DNA of 58,672 nucleotides from assembly GCA_903772945.1 (NCBI GenBank), contig CAICTM010000573.1, forward strand, positions 1-58,672, given 5' to 3'. Position numbers and translations under genes: made by a program. This document shows positions 49,353 to 58,672 of the stretch, piece after piece. Under the pieces are notes generated by a model. It made no database searches and was not told the origin of the DNA. It saw only the letters and a list, made by a program, of their open reading frames with translations. Each line of letters begins with the position of its first letter. Position 1 is the first letter of the stretch. Source of the DNA: Seminavis robusta. Taxonomy: Eukaryota > Bacillariophyta > Bacillariophyceae > Naviculales > Naviculaceae.

Positions 49353-51974
49353 ATGCAGGAAGAAGACCTGGATCCACTCAAACTTGTGGAATTGCGCCAA
49401 AGAGCTCTATCAGTGTTGGCCCAGAGTGTTGATGTGGATGAAGTCAATGATGCTTATGACCAGGGTGTAGATGTTGATGAAATTGCTGATGCTTGTGACG
49501 AGGGAGTAGATGTGGATGAGCTTGAGCTGTCTAACACTGCCCCTGCCACCTCTGGGGATCCAGAGGCCTCAGAAAATGAAGTGGGATCAAACAGACGAAA
49601 GGAAGAAGCACCCCAACAAAGCACTGCTACTAGCAGTGCCAGCATAAATGTTGCAACAGTGGAACGCCAAGAGAGCAACTTTGACGTCCTAAAGGTTGCT
49701 GAAGCCAGAGCCAGAGCAGCCAACATGGAACTATCGCGGGTACAGCATATTGATGCCTCTGATCCAGCAAACAACCCGGAAAAAATCAGTCCTGCAGGAT
49801 CACCAAGGCAGACTACAATCACACAGAACGAAACCACCTTTGATTTACTAAAGGGTGTACAAGCCCCTTTCTGTGACACCCAACAAAGAGGCCGGCTAAC
49901 ATTCTTCCGTCACAACATGCAAACGCTGGATGGACAACAACCCCGTGTCATTAACCCAACAATGGCGGAAGCGGTGCAAGCAGTCAACCAGACAGTTTCT
50001 CCCGGAGCCTATGCTGGAGTATCTGTCCAGTCCGCTCGTCCTGGAGCCTATGCGGGAGCTCCAGGGGCCAGCTTACACCGCAACAACACAATGCGTTTTT
50101 CTATTTTGGGACGAGAAGGATTTTTTGAGAGTGCTTCTATGACCTCCTTCCAGAGCGAAAACTTTGAAGCTGATCCAACCAACGAGACAAACAGCAATAG
50201 AATGTCTGTTGCCATCCCAGTTGACGAGCCTTCAACAACAAACTTGCAGACTGCACAAGAACTACAAACCATCAGTGAGTCTGGACAAGGGTCGGATGAC
50301 GCAAGAATCAAAAGACGCAAAGAGAACTTCAAAGCTACACTGAAGATTGCAGTACCAGGGTTGCTTTTGATTCTCGTTATTGTACTCTTGCTCGTTTTCC
50401 TCTTGCCAGACAAAGATCAAGTTGACGCAACAAAGTATCCAACAACAGCACAATCAATGAACCCCACCCCGGCCACAACCTCTGTGGAATCATTCCTCCT
50501 ATCCCTGCTGCCTGAGAACACCACCAAGGCATTGGAAGATACATCTTCAGCACAGTACCAAGCTTTTCAATGGCTTCTAGAGGATCCCTTCGTCTTTGGA
50601 TACCCAAAGCAGCGCATACTCCAAAGGTATGCTCTGATGACTGTCTTCTATGCGACCGCTGGCCCAACTCAATGGTTCAACAAGACAGGGTGGGGAAGCT
50701 ACTATCTGCATGAATGTGCATGGTTTCAAAATCAAGAATTTGCTCTCAAGTCATTCATAGGAAAGCTATACCCGGGCTTCCTATCGGGGTTCTTGGAGCC
50801 TCTACCTGACATACAGTGTGACAACCAAGGACGCTATCAGCATTTGTGGTTGGATCAGAACAATCTTGTGGGTTCACTGCCCAAGGAACTTTACAGCTTG
50901 ACCTCACTTGAGACCTTTTCTGCTGGTCTGAATCCTCTTGTTGGCTCAATATCGAGCTACATTGGACAGCTTCAGCAGTTGCGGGGGCTTGCCATTTTCT
51001 CGACTGGGCTGTCTGGATCCATACCAAAGGAAATGGGCAGCATATCATCATTTGAAGTCATTGGGCTGAATGACAACAAGCTGGAAGGGTCCATTCCGGA
51101 TGAACTTTGGCAACTAAGCAATCTGGACAGCCTTGTGCTTGGCCGTAATGAGAAGTTACGAGGTACTATTCCATCAAGTGTTGGTGCTTTCCCAAAGTTG
51201 AGGTGGCTGGTATTGGATGACTGTGATCTCTCTGGTAAGTCTTTTGCGGTGTCTCATTTGTCAAAGCATCTTACTGCCAGGAGGCTATTATTTGATTGTT
51301 TCTCATCGTTTGATTGTCCTTTTTCTCCATTTCAAGGTACCATTCCTACAGAGCTTGGTCAGGCTAGATCTCTAGAATTTCTGGTTTTGCTGGGGAATCA
51401 GCTTACCGGTATGCTCCCAAGTGAGCTTGGATCCCTATCAAATATCTGGATTCTTTCTTTGTTAGGCAATCTTCTCCAAGGGACTCTTCCCAGTCAACTC
51501 GGTCTTCTGAAAACATCCCACATTCTCCTGCGCCACAATTTCTTCACTGGCACTCTCCCCTCTGAGCTGGGTCTCACTCCACTTCAATGGCTAGGCATTG
51601 AGTCAAACCAGCTTTCTGGTGCCATTCCCAGTGCTTTCTCTAGCCTTTCCAATTTTGAGCATTTCTCTCTAGGCGACAACAGCTTCACTGGAGAAATTCC
51701 TTCTGAGTTTGGACTTTTGACATCCCTGAAGAGGCTTAGCATGGAAAACAATCACCTCCGTGGAACTGTTCCAGCGGAATTGGCTTCCTTGCAGAAATCA
51801 CTTTACAGCTTCCGGATTGATGGAAACCCACAACTCTCTGGTGTGATACCAGAACCTCTTTGTATGGTGAATGGCACATGCATTAGCGATAGTTTGGGAT
51901 CTCATTGTGAGGGGTATTCTGGAACATCTTTTGACTGCACCGAGTTGTTGTGTGGGTGCGACTGTCCCTGCTGA
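49353..51974 (+). CDS. single-pass membrane LRR protein, paralogue B
   Basis: Exon 1 is 49353-51234 and exon 2 is 51337-51974. The intron 51235-51336 (GTAAGT...TTTCAAG) is 102 nt and has no stop, so an unspliced reading adds 34 false residues; the spliced product is about 839 residues. The architecture matches paralogue A: 13-residue acidic repeats (SVDVDEVNDAYDQ, GVDVDEIADACDE, GVDVDELE), PGAYAG motifs, and a membrane segment near 334-353 (LLLILVIVLLLVFLL). The ectodomain cap contains NKTGWGSY, followed by LRRs and a CGCDCPC end. Much of the ectodomain is nearly identical to paralogue A, for example LFAVIGL-type repeats around SISSFEVIGLNDNKLEGSIP, while the cytosolic half has diverged. The genes are head to head, and the intron position is conserved. 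Confidence 0.85.
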   Translation: MQEEDLDPLKLVELRQRALSVLAQSVDVDEVNDAYDQGVDVDEIADACDEGVDVDELELSNTAPATSGDPEASENEVGSNRRKEEAPQQSTATSSASINVATVERQESNFDVLKVAEARARAANMELSRVQHIDASDPANNPEKISPAGSPRQTTITQNETTFDLLKGVQAPFCDTQQRGRLTFFRHNMQTLDGQQPRVINPTMAEAVQAVNQTVSPGAYAGVSVQSARPGAYAGAPGASLHRNNTMRFSILGREGFFESASMTSFQSENFEADPTNETNSNRMSVAIPVDEPSTTNLQTAQELQTISESGQGSDDARIKRRKENFKATLKIAVPGLLLILVIVLLLVFLLPDKDQVDATKYPTTAQSMNPTPATTSVESFLLSLLPENTTKALEDTSSAQYQAFQWLLEDPFVFGYPKQRILQRYALMTVFYATAGPTQWFNKTGWGSYYLHECAWFQNQEFALKSFIGKLYPGFLSGFLEPLPDIQCDNQGRYQHLWLDQNNLVGSLPKELYSLTSLETFSAGLNPLVGSISSYIGQLQQLRGLAIFSTGLSGSIPKEMGSISSFEVIGLNDNKLEGSIPDELWQLSNLDSLVLGRNEKLRGTIPSSVGAFPKLRWLVLDDCDLSGKSFAVSHLSKHLTARRLLFDCFSSFDCPFSPFQGTIPTELGQARSLEFLVLLGNQLTGMLPSELGSLSNIWILSLLGNLLQGTLPSQLGLLKTSHILLRHNFFTGTLPSELGLTPLQWLGIESNQLSGAIPSAFSSLSNFEHFSLGDNSFTGEIPSEFGLLTSLKRLSMENNHLRGTVPAELASLQKSLYSFRIDGNPQLSGVIPEPLCMVNGTCISDSLGSHCEGYSGTSFDCTELLCGCDCPC

Positions 51975-52252
51975 GTTTGTCTGGTCCTTTGAAAACCCAA
52001 GTCCATTGAGCTATAGCAACGTTGAGGGTTCCATTCGATGCAGCGAAGCAGTGGAAAAGAACGGGTGTGTCCCCCCACCACCATTACCTTTTTTTACGAT
52101 TTCATGCTCCATTTTTAGTGACATTACATTCAATTTTAGTCCAAATCAAAACCTTTTTCTTTGGGTTGTATTTTGGATCTTTTGAGAAATCTTTCCATTT
52201 TGTATCTTCGCCATGGAGCGGTTGTCACTTCTCGATCTGTTCGAACACTGTG

Positions 52253-54715
52253 ATGAATATCGTTCAGAAGATGACGATGCTGACACCAATCCGTACATGC
52301 TCTGGCTCGGCTGCCATCCTCTATGGTCTGGTTCTAACGTTGTTGTGTCTGTCGTTTGGATGGGCTCAGGAAGAAAGACTGTTGCAGGCTGCCATTGACC
52401 GGAAATCGGGAGGAGCCACCATTTCTGTGGAGCAAGAACCATGGTTGAATATACAGCCACAAGGCATGGCGGTACAAGGATGGGGCCACTTGCGGTTGAT
52501 ACAGAGGACAGTTACTCCCAAGATGGAACATCCACTCTTTGGAACCTACACGCAGTATCGATTTGTCTGGCAACAGCCCAAAGAAGAAGAACAGAACATG
52601 GAAACCAGCTACCTTGTCTTTGAAGAACGAGACATGATCATCTTTGATCAGCACTTTACCAAGGGGTGGAAGAATCCAGGCAACACCAACAATGAGATTG
52701 TCGCTGGTTTTCCAGCCATATCGACTAGTCTTGCCAAGAAAGACCTTGGATATCTCGTTTGGGGGGGTTGCTTCCTGTGGTCTGCGCTTCACGGGGATTG
52801 GAAGGATCTTAAAGAAAAGGACTTTGCCGGCCTCTTTGATGGTCATGTCCATGGCCAGCCTTGGGTCTTGCACTCGTCCAATAAAACGCTAGTTTGGAGC
52901 AGCATCAACAGTTTCTTTGTCAGTGGATTTGCCTATGCAAATGCCACCACTGCTAGGACTGGTGTTGGCGGTGCTGGTGTCATCCAGGCTGGTCTACGGA
53001 CTTCTCTGGACGGCATTCCTCAAAATCACCATTATTCCTCCGTTTTGGTGGCGGGAGGAAAGGGAATCAATGCCACCTTGATGAAATGGGGAGATGCTCT
53101 GCTGGCATTGGGAAACAAGACAAGGAATCATGTGTATGACGATTTCATTCTGGCTCATGCGGGATACTTCACCGACAATGGTGCCTATCATTATAGGGGA
53201 GCTCATCAACCAGAATATGCCAACATGGAAGAAGCTCTCTTGGGTGTCAAGAATGGATTCCGTCAACAGGGGATTCCTATTCGCTACATTCAGTGGGACG
53301 ACTGGTGGATGGAAAGCAAGGGAGATTTACCCGGAATGCTCTCCTGGACCCCCAAGAAAGACGTCTTTCCTTCAGGATTTACCAATTGGCTCGACATGCC
53401 CCTGTCCATGTATGCTCCCGGATACAGTGGAGAAAATATTTGGATCGATCAGTACAAATGGAAGACGGTCAAGACGGGTCATGGCGACATGTCTATTCCA
53501 TTGGATCCAAAGTTCTACCTAGATTTGTTTCAAAACGGAACCAAAATTGGAATGAAACTGTTTGAACAAGACTTTTTGTGCTCCCAAGGAATTGGTAGAA
53601 CCAATCTCACCCGAACAGACGTCGACTCGGGGAGGATGTGGTTGAGTCAAATGAACGATGCGGCTCTTGCCTATAACGTGACGCTCCAACTCTGCATGCC
53701 GGATAGCTATCATCTCCTGCAATCCACTACACTACAGAGCGTCACCAATGCGCGTGCAACCTACGACAATACGCGCAACGCCCCCAGTATTCTGGCCATG
53801 GGCCCCAATTCGCTCTTGTTTCATGCACTGGGATTGTTTGCGTCGCGGGACAACATCTGGACTTCGGGTCCCACTGTGAACCAAACTGGTTGTGGCAACT
53901 CGGACTTTTGTTACGAGCCGAATGCACATCTCGACAATGCCGTGACTGTTCTATCCAATGGTCCCTATGGCATTGGAGATTCCGTGGATCACGTGAACAA
54001 AACCATTGTCATGTATGCCTGCCGAAAAGACGGTTGGATGTTGCGGCCTCGTTGGCCTCTGGCTTCGATGGACTTTACCTACACGGATGCTGACGCCAAA
54101 ACAGCCAAGGTATGGGCCGCCCATGACGACTTTGGGCAATCCTATCGCTGGTCGTACATCATTGGCGTCAAGCTGTTGCACGCCGTGGCCATTACACCCA
54201 AGAGACTCATCCAAGGAGCATTCGAATCGTTTCCTTCCCAAATGGTGGCGTGGAAAGTTGTGCCCGATGGTGCACCTCCGACGGAAGTACACTTGTTTTC
54301 CGAGGATGCGCCGTTTTTCCTTCCCAAATCCGAGCCATTGAACCTTCCCTACGACGTTACGACTCCGCCGCATACTCACTATGCCGTGGCTCCCGTACTG
54401 TCCAATAACATGGTGATCCTTGGCGAAGTGGGCAAGTGGGCTTCCATGTCATTTGGGAGGTTCTCTCTGTTTCATGTCAAGGGTACGGTGGAAGCTATGG
54501 TGATTGGTTCGCCAGGTGAAACTTTCACGATTGCCTACATGTTGAACGTCAAAGATTCTGTCCGCACAAAGGTCTACCAGTTCCCCGATTCCTGCAGCTA
54601 TGTGGATCAGCATCGCAATCGCGTCTGCGAAGCCATTCTGCAATGCGCTCCGGACTACGGGTGCATTTTCGTTCACGCCGAGGCGGATACAGATTCGTTT
54701 CAAAAGGCACATTGA
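52253..54715 (+). CDS. large secreted glycoside-hydrolase-like protein
   Basis: This 820-residue protein starts at ATG 52253 (MNIVQKM...); the frame extends 77 codons upstream without an ATG. A signal peptide or anchor spans residues about 19-40 (AAILYGLVLTLLCLSFGWA). Multiple glycosylation sequons are present (NKT, NAT, NLT, NVT, NQT). The central region resembles a (beta/alpha)8 glycosidase. IRYIQWDDWWMESKGDLPG near residue 346 is like the DD-W start of an active-site strand, then WTPKKDVFPSGF. Later blocks are EQDFLCSQGIG, MNDAALAYNVTLQLCMPD, and GPNSLLFHALGLFASRDN with TSGP. The C-terminal part is beta-rich. I place it near clan GH-D-type (GH36-like) enzymes only tentatively. It is likely an extracellular or vacuolar polysaccharide or glycan hydrolase. 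No introns are evident. Confidence 0.65.
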   Translation: MNIVQKMTMLTPIRTCSGSAAILYGLVLTLLCLSFGWAQEERLLQAAIDRKSGGATISVEQEPWLNIQPQGMAVQGWGHLRLIQRTVTPKMEHPLFGTYTQYRFVWQQPKEEEQNMETSYLVFEERDMIIFDQHFTKGWKNPGNTNNEIVAGFPAISTSLAKKDLGYLVWGGCFLWSALHGDWKDLKEKDFAGLFDGHVHGQPWVLHSSNKTLVWSSINSFFVSGFAYANATTARTGVGGAGVIQAGLRTSLDGIPQNHHYSSVLVAGGKGINATLMKWGDALLALGNKTRNHVYDDFILAHAGYFTDNGAYHYRGAHQPEYANMEEALLGVKNGFRQQGIPIRYIQWDDWWMESKGDLPGMLSWTPKKDVFPSGFTNWLDMPLSMYAPGYSGENIWIDQYKWKTVKTGHGDMSIPLDPKFYLDLFQNGTKIGMKLFEQDFLCSQGIGRTNLTRTDVDSGRMWLSQMNDAALAYNVTLQLCMPDSYHLLQSTTLQSVTNARATYDNTRNAPSILAMGPNSLLFHALGLFASRDNIWTSGPTVNQTGCGNSDFCYEPNAHLDNAVTVLSNGPYGIGDSVDHVNKTIVMYACRKDGWMLRPRWPLASMDFTYTDADAKTAKVWAAHDDFGQSYRWSYIIGVKLLHAVAITPKRLIQGAFESFPSQMVAWKVVPDGAPPTEVHLFSEDAPFFLPKSEPLNLPYDVTTPPHTHYAVAPVLSNNMVILGEVGKWASMSFGRFSLFHVKGTVEAMVIGSPGETFTIAYMLNVKDSVRTKVYQFPDSCSYVDQHRNRVCEAILQCAPDYGCIFVHAEADTDSFQKAH

Positions 54716-55645
54716 AAATCTTGGGAACCAGCCAGTTGCGACAACCGCTACAGCCGAGTTCAAAGTACACGTAGTGACACCACTTGGGATCGTTCTTGGC
54801 AGTCATCGAGACGACGACCGTGACGCACAACGATACATAGGAGTAACGATAGAACTATCAGACTATGAATACTACATGTAGCTACTAGCTAGCCGTGTGC
54901 CTTGGATGTTTGAAGGGAGAGCTCGAGTCCACCGGGCCATGCTTGATTGTCCAAAGTCCTGACACCCAACATGCACCGTACTACCCGGGGGTGGCTGCCG
55001 CTAAGGTCCGGATGGGCAGTACCTACCGGTACCGGTATGATAGTGAAGGTTCACGAAGAAGAAGAATAGATGTGACCAGCTACGGTGCCGTCGAGCTAGC
55101 TCTTGCTTTAGTTAGACAAGAAAATAAAAAAATGTGTTCCGTTATTAAAACAAACGAAACTGTCACACCACTGAGTTCCTTTTGTGAATGTTACTCCAGA
55201 GGGGGTTGCTTGCGTGGGGTTTCTATTCTATCTTCCCTTGCCCACGCCCTCATTCATAAGAACGCAACGAAATAAGCTAAGCTGACATGTTTGATTCTGA
55301 TTTGCCCCATGCACTCACTGCTCGTCTCCACCAGCGTACCGTGCTGCAAGATCTTTCCTTCCATCCCTATACCCAAGCCTTGCATAGTACTGTACGTGTG
55401 TGTCGCGAGTGCCTTTCCATGTTGCTGTTGCTATTGTTGCGAATCCAAGAGCTGCCTCGATAGTTGGAACTGATGTATGAAATGAATGAATTGTTTGTTT
55501 GTTTGTCTGTTTCTTTGTTCTTGTGCAAAATTGGATCTTCTCAAAAAGAGAGAAAACTGTAGTTGTTGGTTTGTTGGTTGGTTCTTACATACATGTAAGA
55601 GTGACATGCATATAGAGGTTGTTTGGATTTGGACTGGCTACTACA
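54716..55645. other. intergenic, no gene supported
   Basis: Contains CTACATGTAGCTACTAGCTAGC near 54873, ACCTACCGGTACCGGTATG near 55020 and TTGTTTGTTTGTTTGTCTG near 55490. A CTGTTGCTATTGTTGC run occurs near 55422. Nothing coding is supported. Confidence 0.6.
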
Positions 55646-57193
55646 CTACAACCACAGCTCTTGTTGCTGCTGCTGCTGCGACAGTTGTAGATGATTGGGA
55701 CAGAATCGATCCCATTCTTGTACAATGACGGCGGCAATCTCCGGACTGCGCAACATGCGTTGCTGTTTGAGCAATGTGAACTGTTGCTTGAGACGTTGTA
55801 CATTGACATTTTCGTAGAGCGCCCGTCGACAAGGTGCCTTGAAAAGGACAAACTGAAGGGATTGCCCCGTGAGATTGTTTTCGGGCAAGTGATCTCCGAG
55901 GAATCGCGCCATTTCCACGTCGAGGTCGTCGGGAAGAATGGCCGTGTAGTAGTCCTTCTTGTCGGCTTCCTCCTTCTTACTGTCCTCCCCGTTGCATAGT
56001 GCCGGCAATGCTTTATAGGGTTGTACAACAATGGATGCCTGCTTGAGTGGTAGTTGAATCTTGTACTTTTGGAATTCGTAGTATGCCAACTGGACTAGAT
56101 TGATATCTTTGGGAATGTCGTTGGTCGTGTAGAGTGCTAGAATGGCTTGTTGTCCATTCTTGTGGAGCGGAATGCCCAATCCCTTCTTGACGCCGTGTTT
56201 CTTGGCCAAGTCGGTTCGTGGAAAGTCTTGATAGGACGCTCGTTGAAGACTGTCGTCCCACATGGGTTCGGTGGTTTCAAAGACGCGTCCGGGCAATCCA
56301 ATCCCCGGCAGAAAGGCGTACTGTTCACTGGATCGCCCAAACTGATTCATGTTGTAGAGCGTCATGATGGACATCATGTCGGTATTGCCGTTGGTTCCGT
56401 GGCCCACATGCCGGAGGACAGCACTACTGTCAGTCTTGTCATCATCGTCTTGCTTTTGCTCTTGACTGGTCAGCGTCTCTTCTGGCACCCAAATGTCAAA
56501 GTACTCAAAGGGCAGCTTTTCTCGTTGCATAATGGTCGCCACATGGTTGGTAAAGGGCTTCCAGTCATTGACGGCTTGGCACAAGACGTCGGCTTCTTCT
56601 TGGTTACCCGTACTACTAGTAGTAGCAGTAGAAGCAGTGTCTTGTTGTGCGGAAGAGTCTTCTACATGCATTCGCTTCTTCTTCGTGTCCATGGTTGGCT
56701 CGGCCGTCTCCACACTGGCAATCAAAAAGTCCAAGTCAGTCACGGGCAACGCGTCCTTTCTCTTGCTGCTGCCGTTCATGCTACTACTAGTATCGTCGTC
56801 GTCGTCCTCCAGAAGACTGACTAGTAGATCTTCGTCGTCGTCTTCCGAATCGTCTTCCCTCTCGATGAGGACATTGTCAAAGTAGACTCCCGAACAACGC
56901 TCGTCCTTCTTCGTACTCTTCATAATCAGCGCGTCGCTGTCAGCATGGTCCTTCCTCTTTGTCTTCTGCTGCTTGGTTAAGAACAACCGAGGAGCTCGAA
57001 TCGCTTGCTTTTGCAGCTCCAAAAGACCTACATTCTTACTACTGGTACCATCATCATCGATCCTGTTCTCTCCAATACTACTACTACGACCGCTACGACC
57101 ACCGCCCAACCTACTACTACTGGAACTTGCCACAAACTCAGGAGGAGCCAAGTTTCTGCTGCCTATGCTATCGGGAAACATTGTAGCCATCAT
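55646..57193 (-). CDS. GAF-domain-like protein with acidic disordered N-terminus
   Basis: This 515-residue protein starts at ATG 57193 (MMATMFPDS). Residues 1-200 are low complexity: poly-Ser, RKR-rich patches (TKQQKTKRK) and strongly acidic runs (DDSEDDDEDLL, EDDDDDTSS). From about 205 to 360 it resembles a GAF-type ligand-binding domain: ILCQAV-like helix ADVLCQAVNDWKPF, FEYFDIWVPEE, then FLPGIGLPGRVFETTEPMW, AKKHGVKKGLGIPL and ILALYT. The LPGRVFETTEPMW plus GIP-type ending is characteristic of GAF domains in plant and algal signalling proteins. The C-terminus is helical and Gln-rich (LKQQFTLLKQQR, QLSQQQQQQ). No output domain is recognised. It is likely nuclear or cytosolic signalling; the ligand is unknown. 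Confidence 0.75.
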   Translation of the reverse strand: MMATMFPDSIGSRNLAPPEFVASSSSSRLGGGRSGRSSSIGENRIDDDGTSSKNVGLLELQKQAIRAPRLFLTKQQKTKRKDHADSDALIMKSTKKDERCSGVYFDNVLIEREDDSEDDDEDLLVSLLEDDDDDTSSSMNGSSKRKDALPVTDLDFLIASVETAEPTMDTKKKRMHVEDSSAQQDTASTATTSSTGNQEEADVLCQAVNDWKPFTNHVATIMQREKLPFEYFDIWVPEETLTSQEQKQDDDDKTDSSAVLRHVGHGTNGNTDMMSIMTLYNMNQFGRSSEQYAFLPGIGLPGRVFETTEPMWDDSLQRASYQDFPRTDLAKKHGVKKGLGIPLHKNGQQAILALYTTNDIPKDINLVQLAYYEFQKYKIQLPLKQASIVVQPYKALPALCNGEDSKKEEADKKDYYTAILPDDLDVEMARFLGDHLPENNLTGQSLQFVLFKAPCRRALYENVNVQRLKQQFTLLKQQRMLRSPEIAAVIVQEWDRFCPNHLQLSQQQQQQELWL

Positions 57194-58278
57194 TGCTCTA
57201 TCTATGGTACTAGTCTAGTAGTACTATCTTGATAGAATGTATTCTGATAGGTAATAAGTGATGTTCCTTCTGAAAGCTTCCGCTCGTATCGTGTCAACCA
57301 TTCGAATGATTCAATTCAATTCAATTCAATTCAATCGAACCATTCCAAAAAAGATCGGGTGGGCCATTGGAGGTGGGGACAACAGCGTTGCCTCATCATC
57401 TTGGCAACTTCGACGTGGCCGAACGGCAGCGACCCACTTTGCCTCGCAAACTTCCTTCCGATCTTTGAGAAGCAACAATTCCGAGACTCTATCTCATAAT
57501 CCTTTTTTTCAGTGCTGTTGCGACACTCTCCGGACGGAAGCCAAAACAGCTGGAGGCATTCCTTGTGGAAGACTGTTTCGAGAGGTAGATGTGGTAAACA
57601 TACTCCGCAAATTTGATTGATTCCAATTTATTTATTACCACATCTTTCTTTCATTCCGCCCAAAGCTGTCTTTTCAGCTGGTCTCTCATCTATCCAAGAC
57701 TCCCAACTTTGACGTGGCCGAAACGAAAAGTGACCTCTATCTCGACTTCCCTTGATTCTATGACCCCCAGATCTCACACATTTATCGATCTGGCACGGCT
57801 TGCTCTCCACGTGCTTCAACGCTCGATAATCAGTTAGCCAAAGGCCAGTCGCTAAATTCACCCGAACACCCCTGAGCGTTTAAGGAGTATAGTACCAAGG
57901 TAGCCTAGTCTTATATGTTTAGATCTATTATCCAAGAGGGTTCCACGCTGAGGAGTGTTTGTGATTTTCGCCAAAGGTATTGTAGACGGTTTATTTGTCT
58001 CTATTCGGAAGCATTCGGAAGGCGATTATTCAAAAATTCGGAAATCGGAACCCAGAAATCATGTGACAACGGTCAAATCAATCTCAGATTGCCCGTCTTT
58101 GGGAATTTCAATTCGTGAATCCCATTATTATACCATGTGATACAGTAGGAGGGTGTGCGATTTTTCCTAAAGAGACGTAAAACCAATACGAACAACCGTT
58201 AACATGCAGTCCTAAGAGAAACCAAACTGTTGGCTCTTGTTGTCAACAACTCCATCCAACCACCTCCGACCAACAGCA
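57194..58278. other. intergenic with ATTCA microsatellite
   Basis: ATTCA repeats about five times at 57307-57337. GACGTGGCCGAA occurs twice (near 57411 and 57712), which may be a repeated control element. No gene is supported until the small two-exon candidate. Confidence 0.6.
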
Positions 58279-58519
58279 ATGCCACTCCAATCCTCATTAT
58301 TCCTGCTTTCGAAAACCCAAAAAGGTAAGCAGAAGCTATTGTGTTTTCTCCGCTCCTTCTGTTGTTGATTGTCATTTCTTTCTTTTGATTTCATCTAACC
58401 CTTTTTCCTTTGTTTTGTTTGATCAAGATGGCATCAACCGCTCCATGAGGAGTAACTCGAGTTCCAGCAGTGGCAACAAGATGATGAAGAGCCGCCTCCC
58501 TTTGTTGCCCATTTCATGA
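58279..58519 (+). CDS. small two-exon gene candidate, unknown function
   Basis: Exon 1 is 58279-58324 (ATG CCA CTC ...) and exon 2 is 58428-58519. They are joined by a 103-nt intron with ends GTAAGC and GATCAAG; CTAAC 30 nt upstream of the acceptor is a good branch-point match. The product is 45 residues (MPLQSSLFLLSKTQK, then DGINRSMRSNSSSSSGNKMM, then KSRLPLLPIS). The intron size matches others in the window and the frame is kept across it. No family is recognised. Support rests on splice-site quality alone, so this may be the 5' leader of a gene beyond the window. Confidence 0.4.
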
Positions 58520-58672
58520 TGGTCGCTACAAGAGCCTTCGCTCATTCGCAGTATTGCACTGACTTACCCCTTGCCCGCAGGCACACCTTGGTGATTCTGG
58601 AGGCCACATAATGCCAAAATAATACGACTTGCATCACCCCAATGGCAACCTGGTAGCCTCCCATTTTTTGCG

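Noticed and set aside
51975..52252. 77 extra codons at the N-terminus of the glycosidase-like protein
   Set aside because: They contain no ATG. The signal-like sequence begins at the ATG at 52253.
1..58672. tRNA, rRNA or CRISPR features
   Set aside because: I saw no convincing cloverleaf with A and B boxes, no rRNA sequence and no regularly spaced identical repeats. A covariance-model search would be needed to exclude tRNAs.

Overview
The window looks like nuclear DNA of a pennate diatom. It has short GT-AG introns of about 90-105 nt and long repeat-rich intergenic stretches. Two adjacent genes carry a diatom-type domain I recall as DUF6824, two TM-LRR proteins carry PGAYAGVPG repeats, and secreted or membrane proteins have no recognisable relatives elsewhere. 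The genus is a guess from memory (Seminavis-like). Gene starts were placed at the first plausible ATG, because many open frames extend upstream only through TTG, CTG or GTG.

Layout. 1-4.6 kb: an unrecognised decayed gene, a small internally duplicated protein (2909-3559) and a fold-back element. 4.6-7.0 kb and 16.2-18.9 kb: two copies of one DNA-transposon family. Each has a forward accessory-type ORF facing a reverse zinc-binding transposase-like gene, and the second copy is bounded by an identical 121-bp inverted repeat. 7.9-15.5 kb: an LCM-type methyltransferase and its broken paralogue; a gene encoding an internal ubiquitin that is split by a 354-bp inverted-repeat insertion; a broken TPR-MYND gene; and an intact ETHE1-type persulfide dioxygenase. 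21.4-28 kb: two LRR proteins, a secreted tandem DUF6174 protein, a 132-bp palindrome and a glutaminyl-tRNA synthetase relic. 30.7-35.8 kb: tandem DUF6824 paralogues. 36.6-43.7 kb: a TauD-type dioxygenase, two tandem secreted/membrane paralogues with matching promoter boxes, and a TPR-SET protein with an in-frame stop. 44.3-52 kb: a head-to-head pair of TM-LRR paralogues separated by a hAT-type MITE with a perfect 8-bp target duplication. 52.3-57.2 kb: a large secreted glycosidase-like protein and a GAF-like protein. A small two-exon gene is proposed at 58.3 kb.

There is no single pathway here. The recurring themes are local duplication (methyltransferases, DUF6824, secreted pair, LRR pair, transposon pair), decay of one copy, and invasion by inverted-repeat elements. 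Several lesions are single-base indels in short homopolymers. The two transposon copies also differ more by one-base deletions than by substitutions, so some apparent pseudogenes may be assembly errors. The observations most worth following are the ubiquitin fusion with its split insertion and the two-gene transposon family.
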